A stretch of 64,000 nt of DNA from Hydractinia symbiolongicarpus (taxonomy: Eukaryota; Cnidaria; Hydrozoa; Anthoathecata; Hydractiniidae): assembly GCF_029227915.1 (NCBI RefSeq), contig NC_079879.1:13392001-13456000 (forward strand), read 5' to 3'. Shown here in pieces: positions 1 through 11,319 of this stretch. The notes beneath the pieces were generated by a model that saw nothing but the letters and a program-made list of their open reading frames with translations, made no database searches and was not told the origin of the DNA. A program made the translations under genes and the position numbers. The first letter of the stretch is position 1, and each line of letters starts with the position of its first letter.

Positions 1-23
1 ATACAGCCAGTCGGCCGGATGTT

Positions 24-46
24 GAGTATGGGAATTTCCCCTACTC
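24..46. repeat. Near-palindrome also found outside the right end of the large element
   Basis: A 23-base near-palindrome that begins GAGTATGGG and ends CCCTACTC. A close relative in the same orientation lies at 23581-23604, just outside the right terminal repeat of the virus-like element. I cannot assign it to a known element. Confidence 0.4.
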
Positions 47-241
47 CATTTGCGTATACGGCGCATGCGTTGATGATCAGTGGATTTTTGCTGATGATCA
101 ACAGTATTTTGTGTAATGGAGCGTGACGAAAAGTTGTGACGTCACAAGAAAAATTCTGTATGATATTTTGTATGAGAGTTTGACCGTGATTTTTGGAAAA
201 TCCTGTACATAAGGACCCCCTATATTAGCTGCAAGAAAGGT

Positions 242-545
242 ATGAGAAGACGTCATTTGCATGATATAAGAAGTGGTAGGGAGGATGTAGTGAAAGCTGT
301 TGCAGATGATTTGAGTGGTAGTGGATCGAACATAGGTTATAGAAGGATTCATAAATCATTACCATCGAAGGGATGCTTTTGTAAGCGAGAAGACGTAAGA
401 CAAATCATAAAACGTTTAGATCCAGATGGAGTTGAACTTAGAAGAAGGCGTAGATTACACCGTCGGAAATATAATGCAAGTGGCCTAAACTATATATGGC
501 ACATAGATGGTCACGACAAACCGAAGCCGTTTGGTTTCAGCATCA
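242..545 (+). pseudogene. IS3-type (IS3EU-like) integrase, N-terminal fragment
   Basis: Truncated reading frame of a eukaryotic DDE integrase-type transposase. It has a basic helix-turn-helix-like N-terminal part (GYRRIHKSL, VRQIIKRLDPDGVELRRRRR) and reaches the first catalytic aspartate in the motif WHIDGHDK near residue 82. It then stops at about base 545, after PFGFSI, and runs into unrelated sequence, so the rest of the catalytic core is missing. A second relative, with the later core motifs, lies on the minus strand at 42823-43433. The family assignment rests on the LDPDGVE..RRR..W.IDG pattern known from cnidarian and fish integrase-like transposons; the name IS3EU is inference. Confidence 0.6.
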
Positions 546-592
546 AAATGATCATATTTGACCTGAAGTTTTTTTCCTAAATATATACAAGT

Positions 593-1056
593 TTAACAGC
601 AACCATAGTTACAGATCAACTGGGGACTATCCCGCATTATGAACAAACTCTCTTTAATCTCTAGCAAATACCGGTTGTTACCCCTAGAGAGTATACTAAA
701 ATCGTCAAGAGATGATGTGGTGTGACAGGCTTTAAGATGATCTTTTATTGCCGTGCAATTAGATGAGGTTGATTTCTTACCTGTTAAGGGAGACACTCCG
801 AGGTGCTCGCTTGCCCGAACCTTAAGATGACGCGACGTCTCACCTATATAAGTGGCGTTGCAGCCACTGCACTTATATTTGTAAATGACGCCTGACTTTA
901 ATTCTTTGGGCAACAGGTCTTTAAATCTGAAGAAGTTAGATAAGCGAGTGTGAGTTCTGAAAACAACAGAAAGTTTACAACAATGCAAAGTAGATTTGAA
1001 AAGTTTTTCTAACTTCGTTTTTTTGTTTTCAAAAGCTTTGAAAAACTCTTGTTTTT
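593..1056 (-). pseudogene. Penelope-like element, GIY-YIG endonuclease end
   Basis: Minus-strand frame encoding the C-terminal endonuclease of a Penelope-like retroelement. The GIY-YIG motif region reads YKCSGCNATYIGET followed by SRHLKVRASEH, with a CxxC just before it, then AIKDHLKAC and LEIKESLFI, the usual order in this domain. The frame can be followed upstream without a stop to about 1056 (EKLFKSTLHCCKL). Beyond that, matching pieces up to about 1250 are in another frame, so the reverse transcriptase is not intact. The nuclease nicks target DNA during retrotransposition. It abuts the integrase fragment at 242-545. Confidence 0.75.
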
Positions 1057-1361
1057 ACCACTACCTCCTTATTTTGTTTAGAAGATTGGTCATTCTTCTC
1101 TCAGTATGTTGCTTTCTTGATTTCCCTTTCTTGTTAGCAACGACAGCAGTTGTAGAACCAGTAGTAGTAACAGCACCGCTACTTGGGTTGAAATTAATTA
1201 TCTCTATCTCTGTTATATCGCTGTATTTCTTCTCGAATGGTTTTTTTTAAATCATTATCCATCTTGCCTTGCCAAGCAAGGACAAGGAAGAGCCTAATAA
1301 ACAATACTGTCTGTCGCTTTCGTTTGTTTTGTTTTGATTAAATTAAAAATGGTGGCGGGCT

Positions 1362-1556
1362 TTATAAAGTTGCATTTTTTTTAAAAAAAAAAAGCGCGTT
1401 GCATTCTTTTTTAAAAAAGCGCGTTACGTTTATACATGCGCGTAACATTCGAATAAAAAAACGCGTTGCATTTTTTGAGCCGTAAAACATTTTAAAAAAA
1501 CTCGTAACATTTAAAAAAAGCGCGTAGCAGATAAATAAGCGCAATACAGTGACCAT
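1362..1556. repeat. Degenerate short tandem repeat, GCGCGT + A/T runs
   Basis: About six imperfect units of 25-35 bp, each with GCGCGTTGCAT or a variant followed by runs of T and A (AAAAAAGCGCGTTACG and similar). An open frame exists on the minus strand but is low complexity and composed of the repeat, so I treat it as non-coding. Confidence 0.6.
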
Positions 1557-2505
1557 TGGGGTCCATCACACATTACCACTATTCAAAAATTGTCCTAAGG
1601 CATCTAACACGTCCAAACCAAAGAAACATATTCAACTTGTCGTGAATAGTGAAAGCATCCACGGAAATTCATCCAACATCATTTAAATCACGGAAGCATG
1701 TCTGAATGACCCTAAATGGACTAAGCATCCTATCACGGAAATTAATTTAAAATCATCTAATGGTAAAATTAGGGAAATTAATTAAAAATTATCTGAATTG
1801 TCCAAAACTGAGAACCACATATAAGTCGTCCTAAAGGTAAAATCATCCAATTCGGGAACTTCGTCGAAAAAGTATTTAAATCATCTAAACTACGCTGACG
1901 TAACCCTGCTAAAAATAATTTTTAACAACCGATGAAGATTTTTCAAAAATATATATCAATTTCTAGGGAAAATTTTAAGCTCTTTCATATGAAAACAACT
2001 TTTAAAAAATTGCAAATCTTAACATAGACCGAGCGTCATCTTGCAGTCCATTGGAAGTCCACCATTTATAAAGGACTCATGAACACCCAAAAGGTTCAAG
2101 CCACGAAAAAAAACTGTCAAATTTGAACCACAATCAGAATTCTGTACCAAGGATTTTCAGGGTTTCATATTCGCGTCTCGTATTCGTGCGTTTGTGACAG
2201 GTCTCCGAAATAAATTTCCAACACGTCTTTGAAATTCGTAAATTGTAATTTAATTGTAAATTTAAATTGTAAGTCTTATAATTGAGTCTAAAAATTTAAA
2301 ACTTCTTGATTCATTTAGTGCACAGAATATTTCCAGTTGTTTATGATATCCAGGGAAGCTACAAAGAAGAAAACAAAGTCCCTTACTTTGTTTTTGGCAT
2401 GGAGAAAATATAAACAAAAAGAAAAAACTTGAAGAATTTGCTTTGTTTTGTTGAAATGATTTGTTGAGCGGTTCCTGGTGATTCGGGTGAGAACATGACG
2501 GTAAT
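1557..2505. other. AT-rich intergenic DNA, no gene seen
   Basis: Contains loosely repeated phrases (AAATCATCTAA, GGGAAATTAATT) between 1680 and 1880. No coding frame, RNA gene or element end was recognised. Confidence 0.5.
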
Positions 2506-2590
2506 CAACCTCGTTCTCAGGGCATTTTGCCTTTTTAATGAATCTCCGTAATAACGGTTTAGGGGACACAGGACCCTGGGGAAGAGATTG
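2506..2590. mobile_element. Small foldback element (MITE), 85 bp
   Basis: Starts CAACCTCGTTCTCAGGGC and ends, read from the other side, CAATCTCTTCCCCAGGG. The ends match the family seen at 4697, 25158, 28852 and 32600. I found no clean target duplication here. Confidence 0.5.
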
Positions 2591-3910
2591 ATGGTTTGTT
2601 TAAAAATTTAGTTCTAAGTTAAATTGCTAAGACAATAGTACCGCTGTATGCTTGTAAAAAAAAACTTTAAGAAGGGATGCCTTCCGAGCGTATTGGACAT
2701 ATCTGCGATAGTTTACTTTTACCCCATTTCACCTTTATCGAAAAATCTTTTTGGAAATTTTATTTACGTTGTGCAAAATTTTACTAGTCACCCAACTTGG
2801 TAAACCCAGTGTATCCTCAGTTACTTCCTACAAAAAGCAATACTTTACCTCTAGAGGTAGATTTATTTTCAAATCCATAGCGTGAGTATCATCCGCTACA
2901 TCCACTACTTCTTATTAATCAAGTCTTCACTTAGTAGCATACAATGTTTTTTTGGGAATTTTTGTTAAAAATTCAAGTTTAAATAGTTGAAACTTTGGTG
3001 AGTCAAAAAATTGGAAAATTAAACAAAATAACTTTTGGACATGGTCCTTTAAAAATTTCTCGCAAAAATAGATCTTTTGTGAATGTTTATTTTAATCATT
3101 TTTCGCGAGGATTACAAAGCGTAATGATTAGCTACGACTAATTTCGAATATCGAGCAAATCTACGCCCTCATGGCTTGACCACACGCAATTGTGTCATAA
3201 AATGGAACGCTGTTGTGTTGTTTTTTGCTTGTTTTTTTTTGTTGACCACACGCGCAGATAATGGAATAAAACACTTTCTTCTATTCAATCTTTTCTTTTA
3301 GATGAGGTAAAATAAAATCACAAAACTGAAGGTTCTCTGTCGTTTACACTTTTAGCAATATTCTTTACCTAATATTTTTCCCTGAATTTCTTGAAAACGA
3401 TATTTGGCATGTTTTCACACTTTTCGTGGCACCATTTTTCGCAATTGTCACACTGCACCATTTTTCACTTCAAATATGTACCACGACATATGTAATAAAG
3501 TTCCGAAACTAAACATTTAGGTTTCCATTTTAAATTTCGTCTGATGATGTTAGAAAGAGTGACATTGATTGATTGCACCTTAATGTACTCTAAAAAGTTC
3601 TTTATTACGAATGGATCGTCGCATGTTACCCCTTCCGGATTTTCTTCAATTGCTAGTGACTTAATTTTTAAATGGGGTGTCTCTACTGTCCGGTTGAGGA
3701 TTCAGAGTGTCGCATGAAGAGAAATTATGTTGTGTGTTTACAATTGTGATAAAAAAGTAGAACTTCATCAGACGCTCAAGCCTTGTTTCTTATACCGCTT
3801 TTTGTTCGGGTAGTTACACTGATCTAAAAAGCACTACACAACGTTAGCAGTTGGTCCTGGCTATAAAAATGGTTAGAACAGACAGATTACGTTTGAATTT
3901 TTCTTTTTCC
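2591..3910. other. AT-rich intergenic DNA, no gene seen
   Basis: No open frame with recognisable protein features and no element ends were noted. Confidence 0.4.
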
Positions 3911-4030
3911 AATCGTTTTATGGCAAGGGCTCTTCTACGCTTTTAATCTTCTGACAGGACGGCTCCGTCATAAGTTGGAGTCGTCCTGTCAGAATTTATA
4001 GTCGCAGAAGAGCCCTCGGTACGAGGTTGG
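3911..4030. mobile_element. Foldback MITE, ~120 bp, long hairpin
   Basis: Two arms, 3926-3966 and 3977-4016, are inverted copies differing at a few positions; the innermost 18-bp arms (TTCTGACAGGACGGCTCC, 3949-3966, and 3977-3994) differ at one base. The outer end reads CAACCTCGTACC from the right, linking it to the other small elements here. Confidence 0.6.
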
Positions 4031-4687
4031 TTTTCTTGTACTTTTAACAGATTTGGTTTTAATAGCATTAACGTGCGTTCAGTAGCGAGGTTTATCCAGA
4101 AAGGAATGAAATGTGACTTGTAAAGGAAATTATAATTGGTAGATGAATTACACGAGTAAAAAAGATGTGCTGAATGGTTGAAAGAAACAACTCTGGTTGC
4201 CATCAAGATGGAAGCCTAAACTACTGGTTTCCTTGATGAGGGCGATCGCTAAAAAATAAAGTATCACAATATGTGGTGAAATACATACACAGAGATTTGT
4301 TGGCGCACGTGCAGTAAATGCTACAGTTGTAGGTAACTAAATAATGCGGAATCTTTCTCAGACAATTAAAGGATGCCGGGGAGCTATTGTGACCTAAGCA
4401 AGCAGCCCTGATAAAAGCGCGGTGCGTAGACATTATATTGTGGTGAGTAATGTACAAATACAAGAAATACAAGTTAGAATTACAAAAAAAGTGTCTGCAT
4501 GAGATCATCGGGTGAAAAACGATTAGCTTTTATTGTAATCGCTTTCTACTACATGATAAAAACCACTATGTTTTATAACTGCTGAAATACTAGTTCTTAT
4601 GCTTTTCTCTCAGTTCGGAAAATTGTTGTTTAATGACGACGCAAACAAATGTCTATCATAATACCCGTATTTGGTTGCGCCGTAGTT
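4031..4687. other. Intergenic DNA, no gene seen
   Basis: Nothing recognised in this stretch on either strand; the open frames are short and carry no motif. Confidence 0.35.
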
Positions 4688-4696
4688 TTACTTAGG

Positions 4697-4768
4697 CAAC
4701 CTCCGTACCAGGGCATTTTCAATCCGTAATAATAGCTCAGTGGCCACAAGAGCCTGGGGACGAACGTG
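4697..4768. mobile_element. MITE with exact 9-bp target duplication
   Basis: A 72-bp element starting CAACCTCCGTACCAGGGC and ending CCTGGGGACGAACGTG. It is flanked by the direct repeat TTACTTAGG at 4688-4696 and 4769-4777. End type and duplication length match the 3.46 kb helicase element at 28852-32308, which could have supplied the transposase. Confidence 0.75.
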
Positions 4769-5490
4769 TTACTTAGGATTCTCACACAGAGTTATTACTT
4801 TATGCGAACAGGCAAACAAAGATGCACAAAAGGACTGTTTATTAATTATGTCACGCCGCGAAATCGAGTATTACGCTTCCCCACCCCTTTACTGTCACGC
4901 CGCATCACGAAAAACGGGAAGGACTACGCAATCCCTCGCAATTATTAAACGTTCATAAATACCAATGCGGGAAATATATTTAAGCCAGGAGAGTTCACGT
5001 GGATTCTTCACAATCCCAATGTATATACCGAAAGACATTACATAGGATTTTTTTGGCTTTTTGTAACTATTGTGGATATAAATCAATAATTTTTTTAGTA
5101 CCTCCAGCTTAAATAATTTTTATATTCGTGGCAATGCAACATTGCATTTTTTTCATTTTTTGACTTTTATTCTAATTGTATTCTCCGAAGGGACAGGCGT
5201 GACGAATTGTTATCGCACGATAACAAGCCTATCACCCACATTGAAAATTGACGTGGACTCTCAACCCTAACTTGTATGATAATACTCTTGAGATCTCGCG
5301 TATGTTTTGTTGCTATAAAATGCAAGTCCCTGTAGCACGCTTCAATGAGGTGAATTACTTTATTTATTTTATATAGGTTTATGAACCATAAAACTGGAAC
5401 TAATTGTTATTAACTTTTTTTCACCTATTTATACGTCTTTTCTCGAGAATTCAATACATTCTTGCGTAAGAACGCGGAAAGAAAGGCAGT

Positions 5491-6354
5491 ATGAGAACGA
5501 TTGGAACAAAATATCTGATACTTCTAGTTACATGCATTTACGTGGAAAGTTCACTCAATTTAGGTCCCCCTGGACCACCTGGACCACCTGGAGATAGTAG
5601 ACCAGATTATGACCAACTAGCAAAAAAAGATTACGGAATGTTAGATCAAAGACTTTACGAAGAAAAAGATCGACGAAATCAAATGTTTAATCCAAGACAA
5701 CTGGATGCCCATGATCAAGCTCTTCAGGCCATGTTTGGCACAGAGTCTAACACAAGAGAACAACAGGATGAAATATCAAGTCGCAGATATGATATGTTGA
5801 ACGATGATGTTTATGTGGCGGAAGATCATCGGGAGAAAGAAATGTTAAACCAAGGATTCATGACATCACGTGATCAAGCACAGCGAGCTATGTCACATCG
5901 CAGATTTTTACGGGAAAAAGATCAACGGGAGAAAGAGATGTTAGGATTTATACCGGCTAGCGATTACTGGAATGCCAACGGAAGAGAAATAAACGATGGA
6001 GAAATTTCAAGTCGTCGATTAAACCAAAATGACTTCGTGGCAAGGGATCAAAGAGTTCTAGAAATGATGAGACAAAAATTTCTTACAGCACGTGATCAAT
6101 CACTACGAGCCATGTCACGTGGTAAGTTATTCCAGGAAAGAGATCAACGGGAGAAAGAAATGCTAAACCAAGGATTCGTGCCAGCACGTGATCAAACACA
6201 GCGAGCTACTTCACATGACAAATTAATTCAGGAAGAAGATCAACGAGAGAAAGAAATGTTAAACCAAGGATTCAAGCCACCACGTGATCAAACACATCAA
6301 GCTATGTCGCATGACAACTTGTTCCGCAAAAAAAATCAACGAAAAAATGCTTGA
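5491..6354 (+). CDS. Secreted mini-collagen / DQ-repeat protein (copy 1)
   Basis: 287-residue protein of unknown family. A hydrophobic signal peptide (LILLVTCIYVESS, cleavage near residue 20) is followed by a mini-collagen stretch GPPGPPGPPGD (residues 25-35). The rest is very hydrophilic and built from ~32-residue repeats of the type RDQAQRAMS...DQREKEMLNQGF; one divergent spacer contains SDYWNANGREIN. The clustered Asp, Glu, Arg and Lys suggest a charged extended or coiled structure outside the cell. A TATAAAA at 5313-5319 and an AATAAA at 6760-6765 are candidate gene ends. The last repeat drops out of frame, and a sequence resembling a splice donor (AAGAAACGTGAGT) lies at 6366-6378, so the true C-terminus may come from another exon. 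A paralogue lies at 25367-25864. Confidence 0.75.
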   Translation: MRTIGTKYLILLVTCIYVESSLNLGPPGPPGPPGDSRPDYDQLAKKDYGMLDQRLYEEKDRRNQMFNPRQLDAHDQALQAMFGTESNTREQQDEISSRRYDMLNDDVYVAEDHREKEMLNQGFMTSRDQAQRAMSHRRFLREKDQREKEMLGFIPASDYWNANGREINDGEISSRRLNQNDFVARDQRVLEMMRQKFLTARDQSLRAMSRGKLFQERDQREKEMLNQGFVPARDQTQRATSHDKLIQEEDQREKEMLNQGFKPPRDQTHQAMSHDNLFRKKNQRKNA

Positions 6355-7270
6355 ACGCATGTACAAGAAACGTGAGTTTCGAAGTATAAAGTTTTACTAT
6401 TGTAATTTCACTTACGTCAGGCGTTTTCTGTTTTGGTTTTTGACGCTTGAAATTTTACTTCTCTACTTCAGAAGTGCTTTATATGTCACTCATAAATATG
6501 GATGGAGAAATCAACTGCGGTAAACGTCTTTTTTTAGAACCGACTTAAAGATATCTTCAAAATCCTTGTACTTCGTACCCAACCTACTGAACGTATATAT
6601 AATTTGTATTTTTAAGGAATGAAGTTATATAAATTAGCATTAAAAACGAAATTTGATCCCTAGTAACCTTACTTTTTTCTACCTGAGTTTTCCCAGTATG
6701 TATCGCGACAATAGTGTCTTGATGTCGTCCCTCTGTCGTATGTTATGAAGTCACCTGTAAATAAACATGTATGATCTACACTGACCCTAGGATATTTGTT
6801 TTGTTGACTGCGGCGTACAAACCGATTAACCAAATTTATTAGAATAAAAGCCTCGATTTTTTTCGAAAAATAAGAACAAAATTAAAATAGCCTAACTACT
6901 TGAATCATTGTTTTCAAAACTGGTTGTTCATATAGACTTCTTGCAGACACCTTTTGAGATGGTTAAGGCTAGTGCTCAGGAAAAAATTAGGATTTTAACC
7001 CTTAACTAAAAACCATCTCATGTAGAAATTTCTCACAAATAAGCCATGGTCGACAAAAAATTTTCGAGAAGGGGAGCTAGGTTGCTACGGTCCTCTCGTT
7101 GGAATTTTTTTGCAATTCTCTCTTCGGCTACAGAGAAATACCTTGCTTCTGTTCTCCCAACAATAGCTGAGCTGGCCAAAAGTAAGAACACTTATTTTTC
7201 TTACCAGAAAGTTTTTATAAGTAAGAGCAAAGTAATAAGAATAAAGCAAAAACAAGAGATAGGAAAATTT
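6355..7270. other. 3' flank of copy 1 and AT-rich intergenic DNA
   Basis: Holds the likely 3' untranslated region of the secreted-protein gene, with CCTGTAAATAAAC at 6754-6766; nearly the same motif occurs 3' of the paralogue at 26041-26052. No further gene recognised. Confidence 0.5.
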
Positions 7271-7451
7271 CGTTCTGGGACAGTCAACGGACGACGAAGA
7301 CAAATTCCCGAAATCCGAAATCCCAATTCCAACAAATCCGAAACCAAATCTGATTCCGATAAAATCCCACGCATGCGCAATACCGACTAACGGGAATATT
7401 GTTGACATCAACAGAAATAGAGATTGCGCAAGTGAATACTGTCCCAGAACG
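7271..7451. repeat. 14-bp exact inverted repeat straddling the left element end
   Basis: CGTTCTGGGACAGT at 7271-7284 is the exact reverse complement of 7438-7451, which overlaps the first bases of the left terminal repeat. The ~150 bp between are unrelated to the right flank. This may be a second, inverted scrap of the element end. Confidence 0.5.
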
Positions 7452-7484
7452 CCGGTTGAGCTTCTCAATATATAATAAATGGAT
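7444..7484 (+). repeat. Left terminal inverted repeat (41 bp)
   Basis: Begins CCAGAACGCCGGTTGAGCTT and ends AATAAATGGAT; two mismatches to the inverted copy at 23525-23565. The ATG of the first gene (7479) is inside it, so the repeat can serve as a promoter for the terminal gene. Confidence 0.85.
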
Positions 7485-7625
7485 AGGCACACAGTAAAAG
7501 AATTACACGCTATTGCGAGAACCCGTGGACTTACGCGCTATTCCAAGCTACGCAAAGCCGATCTTGTTGCACTCCTGGACGTGTCTCCACAACCCGTTAG
7601 GAGCATTTGCACCAGATGCCTTTGA
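7479..7625 (+). CDS. SAP/Rho-N-like small protein, possibly the cut-off start of PolB
   Basis: 48-residue frame beginning in the terminal repeat (context AATAAATGG). The core VKELHAIARTRGLTRYSKL followed by RKADLVALL has the helix-turn-helix spacing of SAP or Rho-N DNA-binding domains, which are common at the ends of such elements. The stop TGA at 7623 is followed by degenerate sequence that repeats parts of itself (EMAKTLP/EAMNVFER region, 7640-7735). It may once have been continuous with the polymerase gene downstream. Confidence 0.55.
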   Translation: MDRHTVKELHAIARTRGLTRYSKLRKADLVALLDVSPQPVRSICTRCL

Positions 7626-7740
7626 TATATTCGAGCGTCAAGAGATGGCAAAAACCCTTCCTAATAAGAGCAGGATTGAACATCGACTCCCCACACCCGA
7701 AGCCATGAATGTCTTTGAACGTTAAGAGATGGCGAGGACA

Positions 7741-10700
7741 CGTCCAGTAGTCAAGAGTAAGCTGCGGGAGTGGTCTGACTGACTTGTGAACTATGTACCA
7801 GAGGGTATTAGAAAGCCGGTCCAAAGTATATATAAATCGGTAAAAAATCGCATCCTTGCTCTTTATGATGGAGCCAAGAAAACCCTGATGGGCGAAGTCG
7901 AAAAAGAGGCGAGGGAGGATCATGCTGAAGACAAGCAGCAGCCAAATCAAGATTTCACGCCTCAAGAACATAAACATGCTCACCATAGAACTCCAAAGTT
8001 TCCGCATCCCTGGCATAGACGGCATGGATGTTGATGGGTACTTGGGGATGGTGCGATCACACGTGAAAACCTTGGTCGAGAAGCAGGTTAAAGACATGGG
8101 GTCTGCCACGGTGCAGTGCTCCCTCTGGATTCTATGGAAGAAGCCAGTGGATGGTACCAACGAGTTTATCGAAGTCGATAAGGTCTTCCATAGCAACATG
8201 ACACCAGTATTCCAGGGTACAGTCGTGGATGAGGTGCTGGATACGATGTTTGCCCAGGTCAGGACGCATGTAGAGAATCCCGCGCTGCCCAAAAGTGGCT
8301 TCACGATTAGTCGAATCATGCATCTCGACGTGGACTTCCATAAGCTACGACTAACAAGGGTTCCTCATATATCAAAGCACTCAAGTGGATAGCCACCAAA
8401 AAGGCCATTATTAACCCCCCGAACAAGGACGAGGAGTGCTTCAAATGGAGCATAATCGCCGCTCTACATCATGGGGATATCGGTGATCATACCGAACGCG
8501 TGACCAAGCTGAGACTCTACATGCAACAGTATAACTGGCAGGGCATCGAGTTCCCCACAAGCATCAAGGACATCTCCAAGTTTGAAAGAAACAACCCGGA
8601 CATTGCGGTGAACGTCTTGTACGTGACGGGGAAGACTTTTATTATCCTGCGTCGATCTAAACACAACGGACGCGAGAAACAGGTTAATTTGCTACTCCTC
8701 ACGGACGATAAAAAGAGTCATTATATAACCATCAAAAATCTCTCACGGCTCCTGGGTAGTGAGACATGTGAATCATGCGAAGATGCACTTCTGTATGAAC
8801 TTTCTGCAAGCCTTTCCAACTGTTGAGTCGAGAGACAAGCACTATACCTACTGCAGGGACAACGAAGCGGTCAAGATCACGATGCCAAGAGAAAAGGAAA
8901 AGTGGCTATACTACAAGGATGGTCAGCAGCAATTCAAAGTACCCTTCGCCATCTATGCAAATTTCGAGAGCCTGTTGATCCCAATGAAAGAGAATGCAAA
9001 GGAGACCAAGACGAAAAAACTGAACAAGCACGTACCATGTGGCTGGTGTACATATAGTACCTTTGCCTATGGTGATATATCCCTTGCAGAGATACCGTGG
9101 TAAAGACTGTGTGAAGATGTTCGTTCAACACCTGGAGGATGAGGTAAAGCGGATCTACGCTACCTTCCCACAGCATGACATGCTGCCCCTAACGGAGGTG
9201 TTACAAAGAGAGCACGAAGCGGTAAAGACATGTCACATCTGCATGAAACCATTTAATGATGATCCAAAGAACCGGAAAGTTCGAGACCACTGTCACTACA
9301 CAGGTCTATACAGAGGTGCCGTGCACAACACCTGCAATCTCAAGTACAAGATACCCAGCCACGTACCCGTGATCTTCCACAATCTTTCAGGGTACGAAGC
9401 CCACTTGTTCATTCGAGAACTGGGGGAGAAGTATGATACCCAGGACATTGGTTGCAATGCTGAAAACACTGAAAAGTATATCTCCTTCAACGTAAAAATC
9501 ACCGTACCCATAGACAGCTGTCGATTCATGGCATCAAGCTTGGAGAAGTTGGCAAGCAACCTCGATGATGAAGAGTGCAAAAATCTCCGTTGGTATTTCG
9601 CTGAGGATGACACCTTTAAACTCATGCGCAGAAAAGGTGTCTATCCCTACGAGTACATGGATGGCTGGCGACGATTCAAAGAGACTGAGCTACCTCCAAA
9701 GGAGGCCTTTTATAGCAAGTTGAACATGAAGGAGATCAGCGACGAAGAATACGAACACGCTCAAAAAGTCTGGAATGTCATCAATCCAAAGGGTGCAGAG
9801 GTCAACATGGGTGACTACCATGATATGTACCTCGTCGCGGACGTCCTGCTATTGACTGACATATTCCAGAGCTTTCAAAATGTGTATGCCAGGAGAACTA
9901 CAAACTCGATTTTGTCTATTTCTACAGCGCACCAGGCCTGGCATGGAAAGCAGCGTTGAAGTACACCGAGATCAAGCTGGAGCTGCTAACGGATCCCGAC
10001 ATGCTCCTGATGTTTGAAAGAGGTATTCGAGGTAGTATAACTCAAGCTGTGCACAGATATGCCAAAGCCAACAACAAGTACATGGGGGATCAATACTTGC
10101 AGTATCTCGATGCCAACAATTTGTACGGCTGAGCCATGTGTTAAGACCTGCCCACGTATGGGTTCAAATGGCTGTCGAACGTTGAGACCTTTACAGAGAA
10201 GAGGATCGAGAAGCTCGTCGCTGACAACAAGCATGGATACATCTTGGAGGCTGACATCGATTATCCAAAGAGCCTGCACGACAAGCACAACGAGCTTCCT
10301 TTCCTGCCGGAGCGCGAGATGGTTCACAGGGTCGAGAAACTAATACCAAATCTCGAGCACAAGCGGAGATAAGTGGTACATATCAGAGCCCTTCATCAAG
10401 CTTTAAAGCATGGGCTCGAGCTTAGGAAGGTGTATAGAGTCATCCGGTTTAACCAGAAGCCCTGGCTGAGGGGTTATATCGACCACAACACGGGGCTTAG
10501 AACGGCCGCCAAAAACGAGTTCGAGAAGGACTTTTACAAGCTAATGAACCTTTCCGTATTCGGCAAAACAATGAAGAATTTGAGGAACCACCATAACATC
10601 CAGTTGGTCACCAATGAGGAGAAGTACACCAAGCTCGTCATGAAACCAAACTTCAAGGGTGGAAACTACTTCAGCAGCCACCTCGGGCGTGGAAATGTGT

Positions 10701-11319
10701 AAAACAGAGGTAAAGATGAACAAGCCGGTTTATATTGGCCAAGCCATTTTGGATAACTCGAAAATCATTATGTACAACTTCCATTATGACTATATGCAGC
10801 TAAAGTACGGTAGCAAGTTGCGGATCTGCTATATGGATACTGACTCATTCGTATACTACATCAGAACTGAGGACTTTTATCGCGACATTTCCGATGATGT
10901 AGAAGCACGTTTCGACACGAGTACCTATAGTAAAGATGATGGTAGGCCTCTACCCATTGGCAAAAACAAGAAAGTCGTGGGCTTGATGAAGGATGAGCTA
11001 AGCGGTAAGATCATGACAGAATTCATCACATTGAGAGCCATACAAAAGTCTCATGAAAGAGGACGGCGATCGCAATGCGAAAGGTGTGAAGAAGTGCGTA
11101 ACTAAAAAATCCATCACCTTCGAAGACTATCGGCGCTGCCTAGAGGATGGCGTCGACATATACAAAACCTGGGTCTGTATCCAGAACAAGAGGCATCAAA
11201 TATATACACAGGAAGTGAACAAGCTGGCACTCAATAGGATAGATGACAAACGGATGGTACAAGCGGACCTAATCACAACGCTCGCCAGGGGTCATTATGG
11301 TTCAGCGGCAAATAAATGA
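7741..11319 (+). pseudogene. polB: Family-B DNA polymerase (protein-primed type), broken
   Basis: Replicative polymerase of the element, recognisable over ~3.6 kb but split among all three frames. In order: an N-terminal segment (7741-8034; REWSD.LVNYVPEGIRKPV), segments at 7922-8392, 8360-8826, 8759-9103 and 9039-9906, then 9908-10702, 10659-11050 and 11053-11319. A Cys/His module (CHICMKPF...VRDHCHYTGLYRGAVH) at about 9232-9337 resembles an HNH/endonuclease VII zinc module. The exonuclease-type motif FHNLSGYEAHLF follows, then MGDYHDMYLVADVLLL. Polymerase motif A is YLDANNLYG (~10100-10129), motif B region is KNEFEKDFYKLMNLSVFGKT, and motif C is YMDTDSF (~10829). In-frame stops lie at 10130, 10142 and 10370. 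No active polymerase is expected from this copy. Confidence 0.85.

Noticed and set aside
996-1250. Hydrophobic plus-strand frame
   Set aside because: Antisense to the upstream part of the Penelope-like element and composed of low-complexity T-rich codons.
4740-4958. Small plus-strand frames near 4.8 kb
   Set aside because: They start inside a MITE and show no protein features.
6284-6523. Separate gene starting in the last DQ-repeat
   Set aside because: It is the alternative frame of the same repeat running into the 3' flank; a splice donor there is more likely.
7597-8319. 240-codon minus-strand frame opposite the polymerase start
   Set aside because: It mirrors the plus-strand PolB segments, which have family motifs; no motif on the minus reading.
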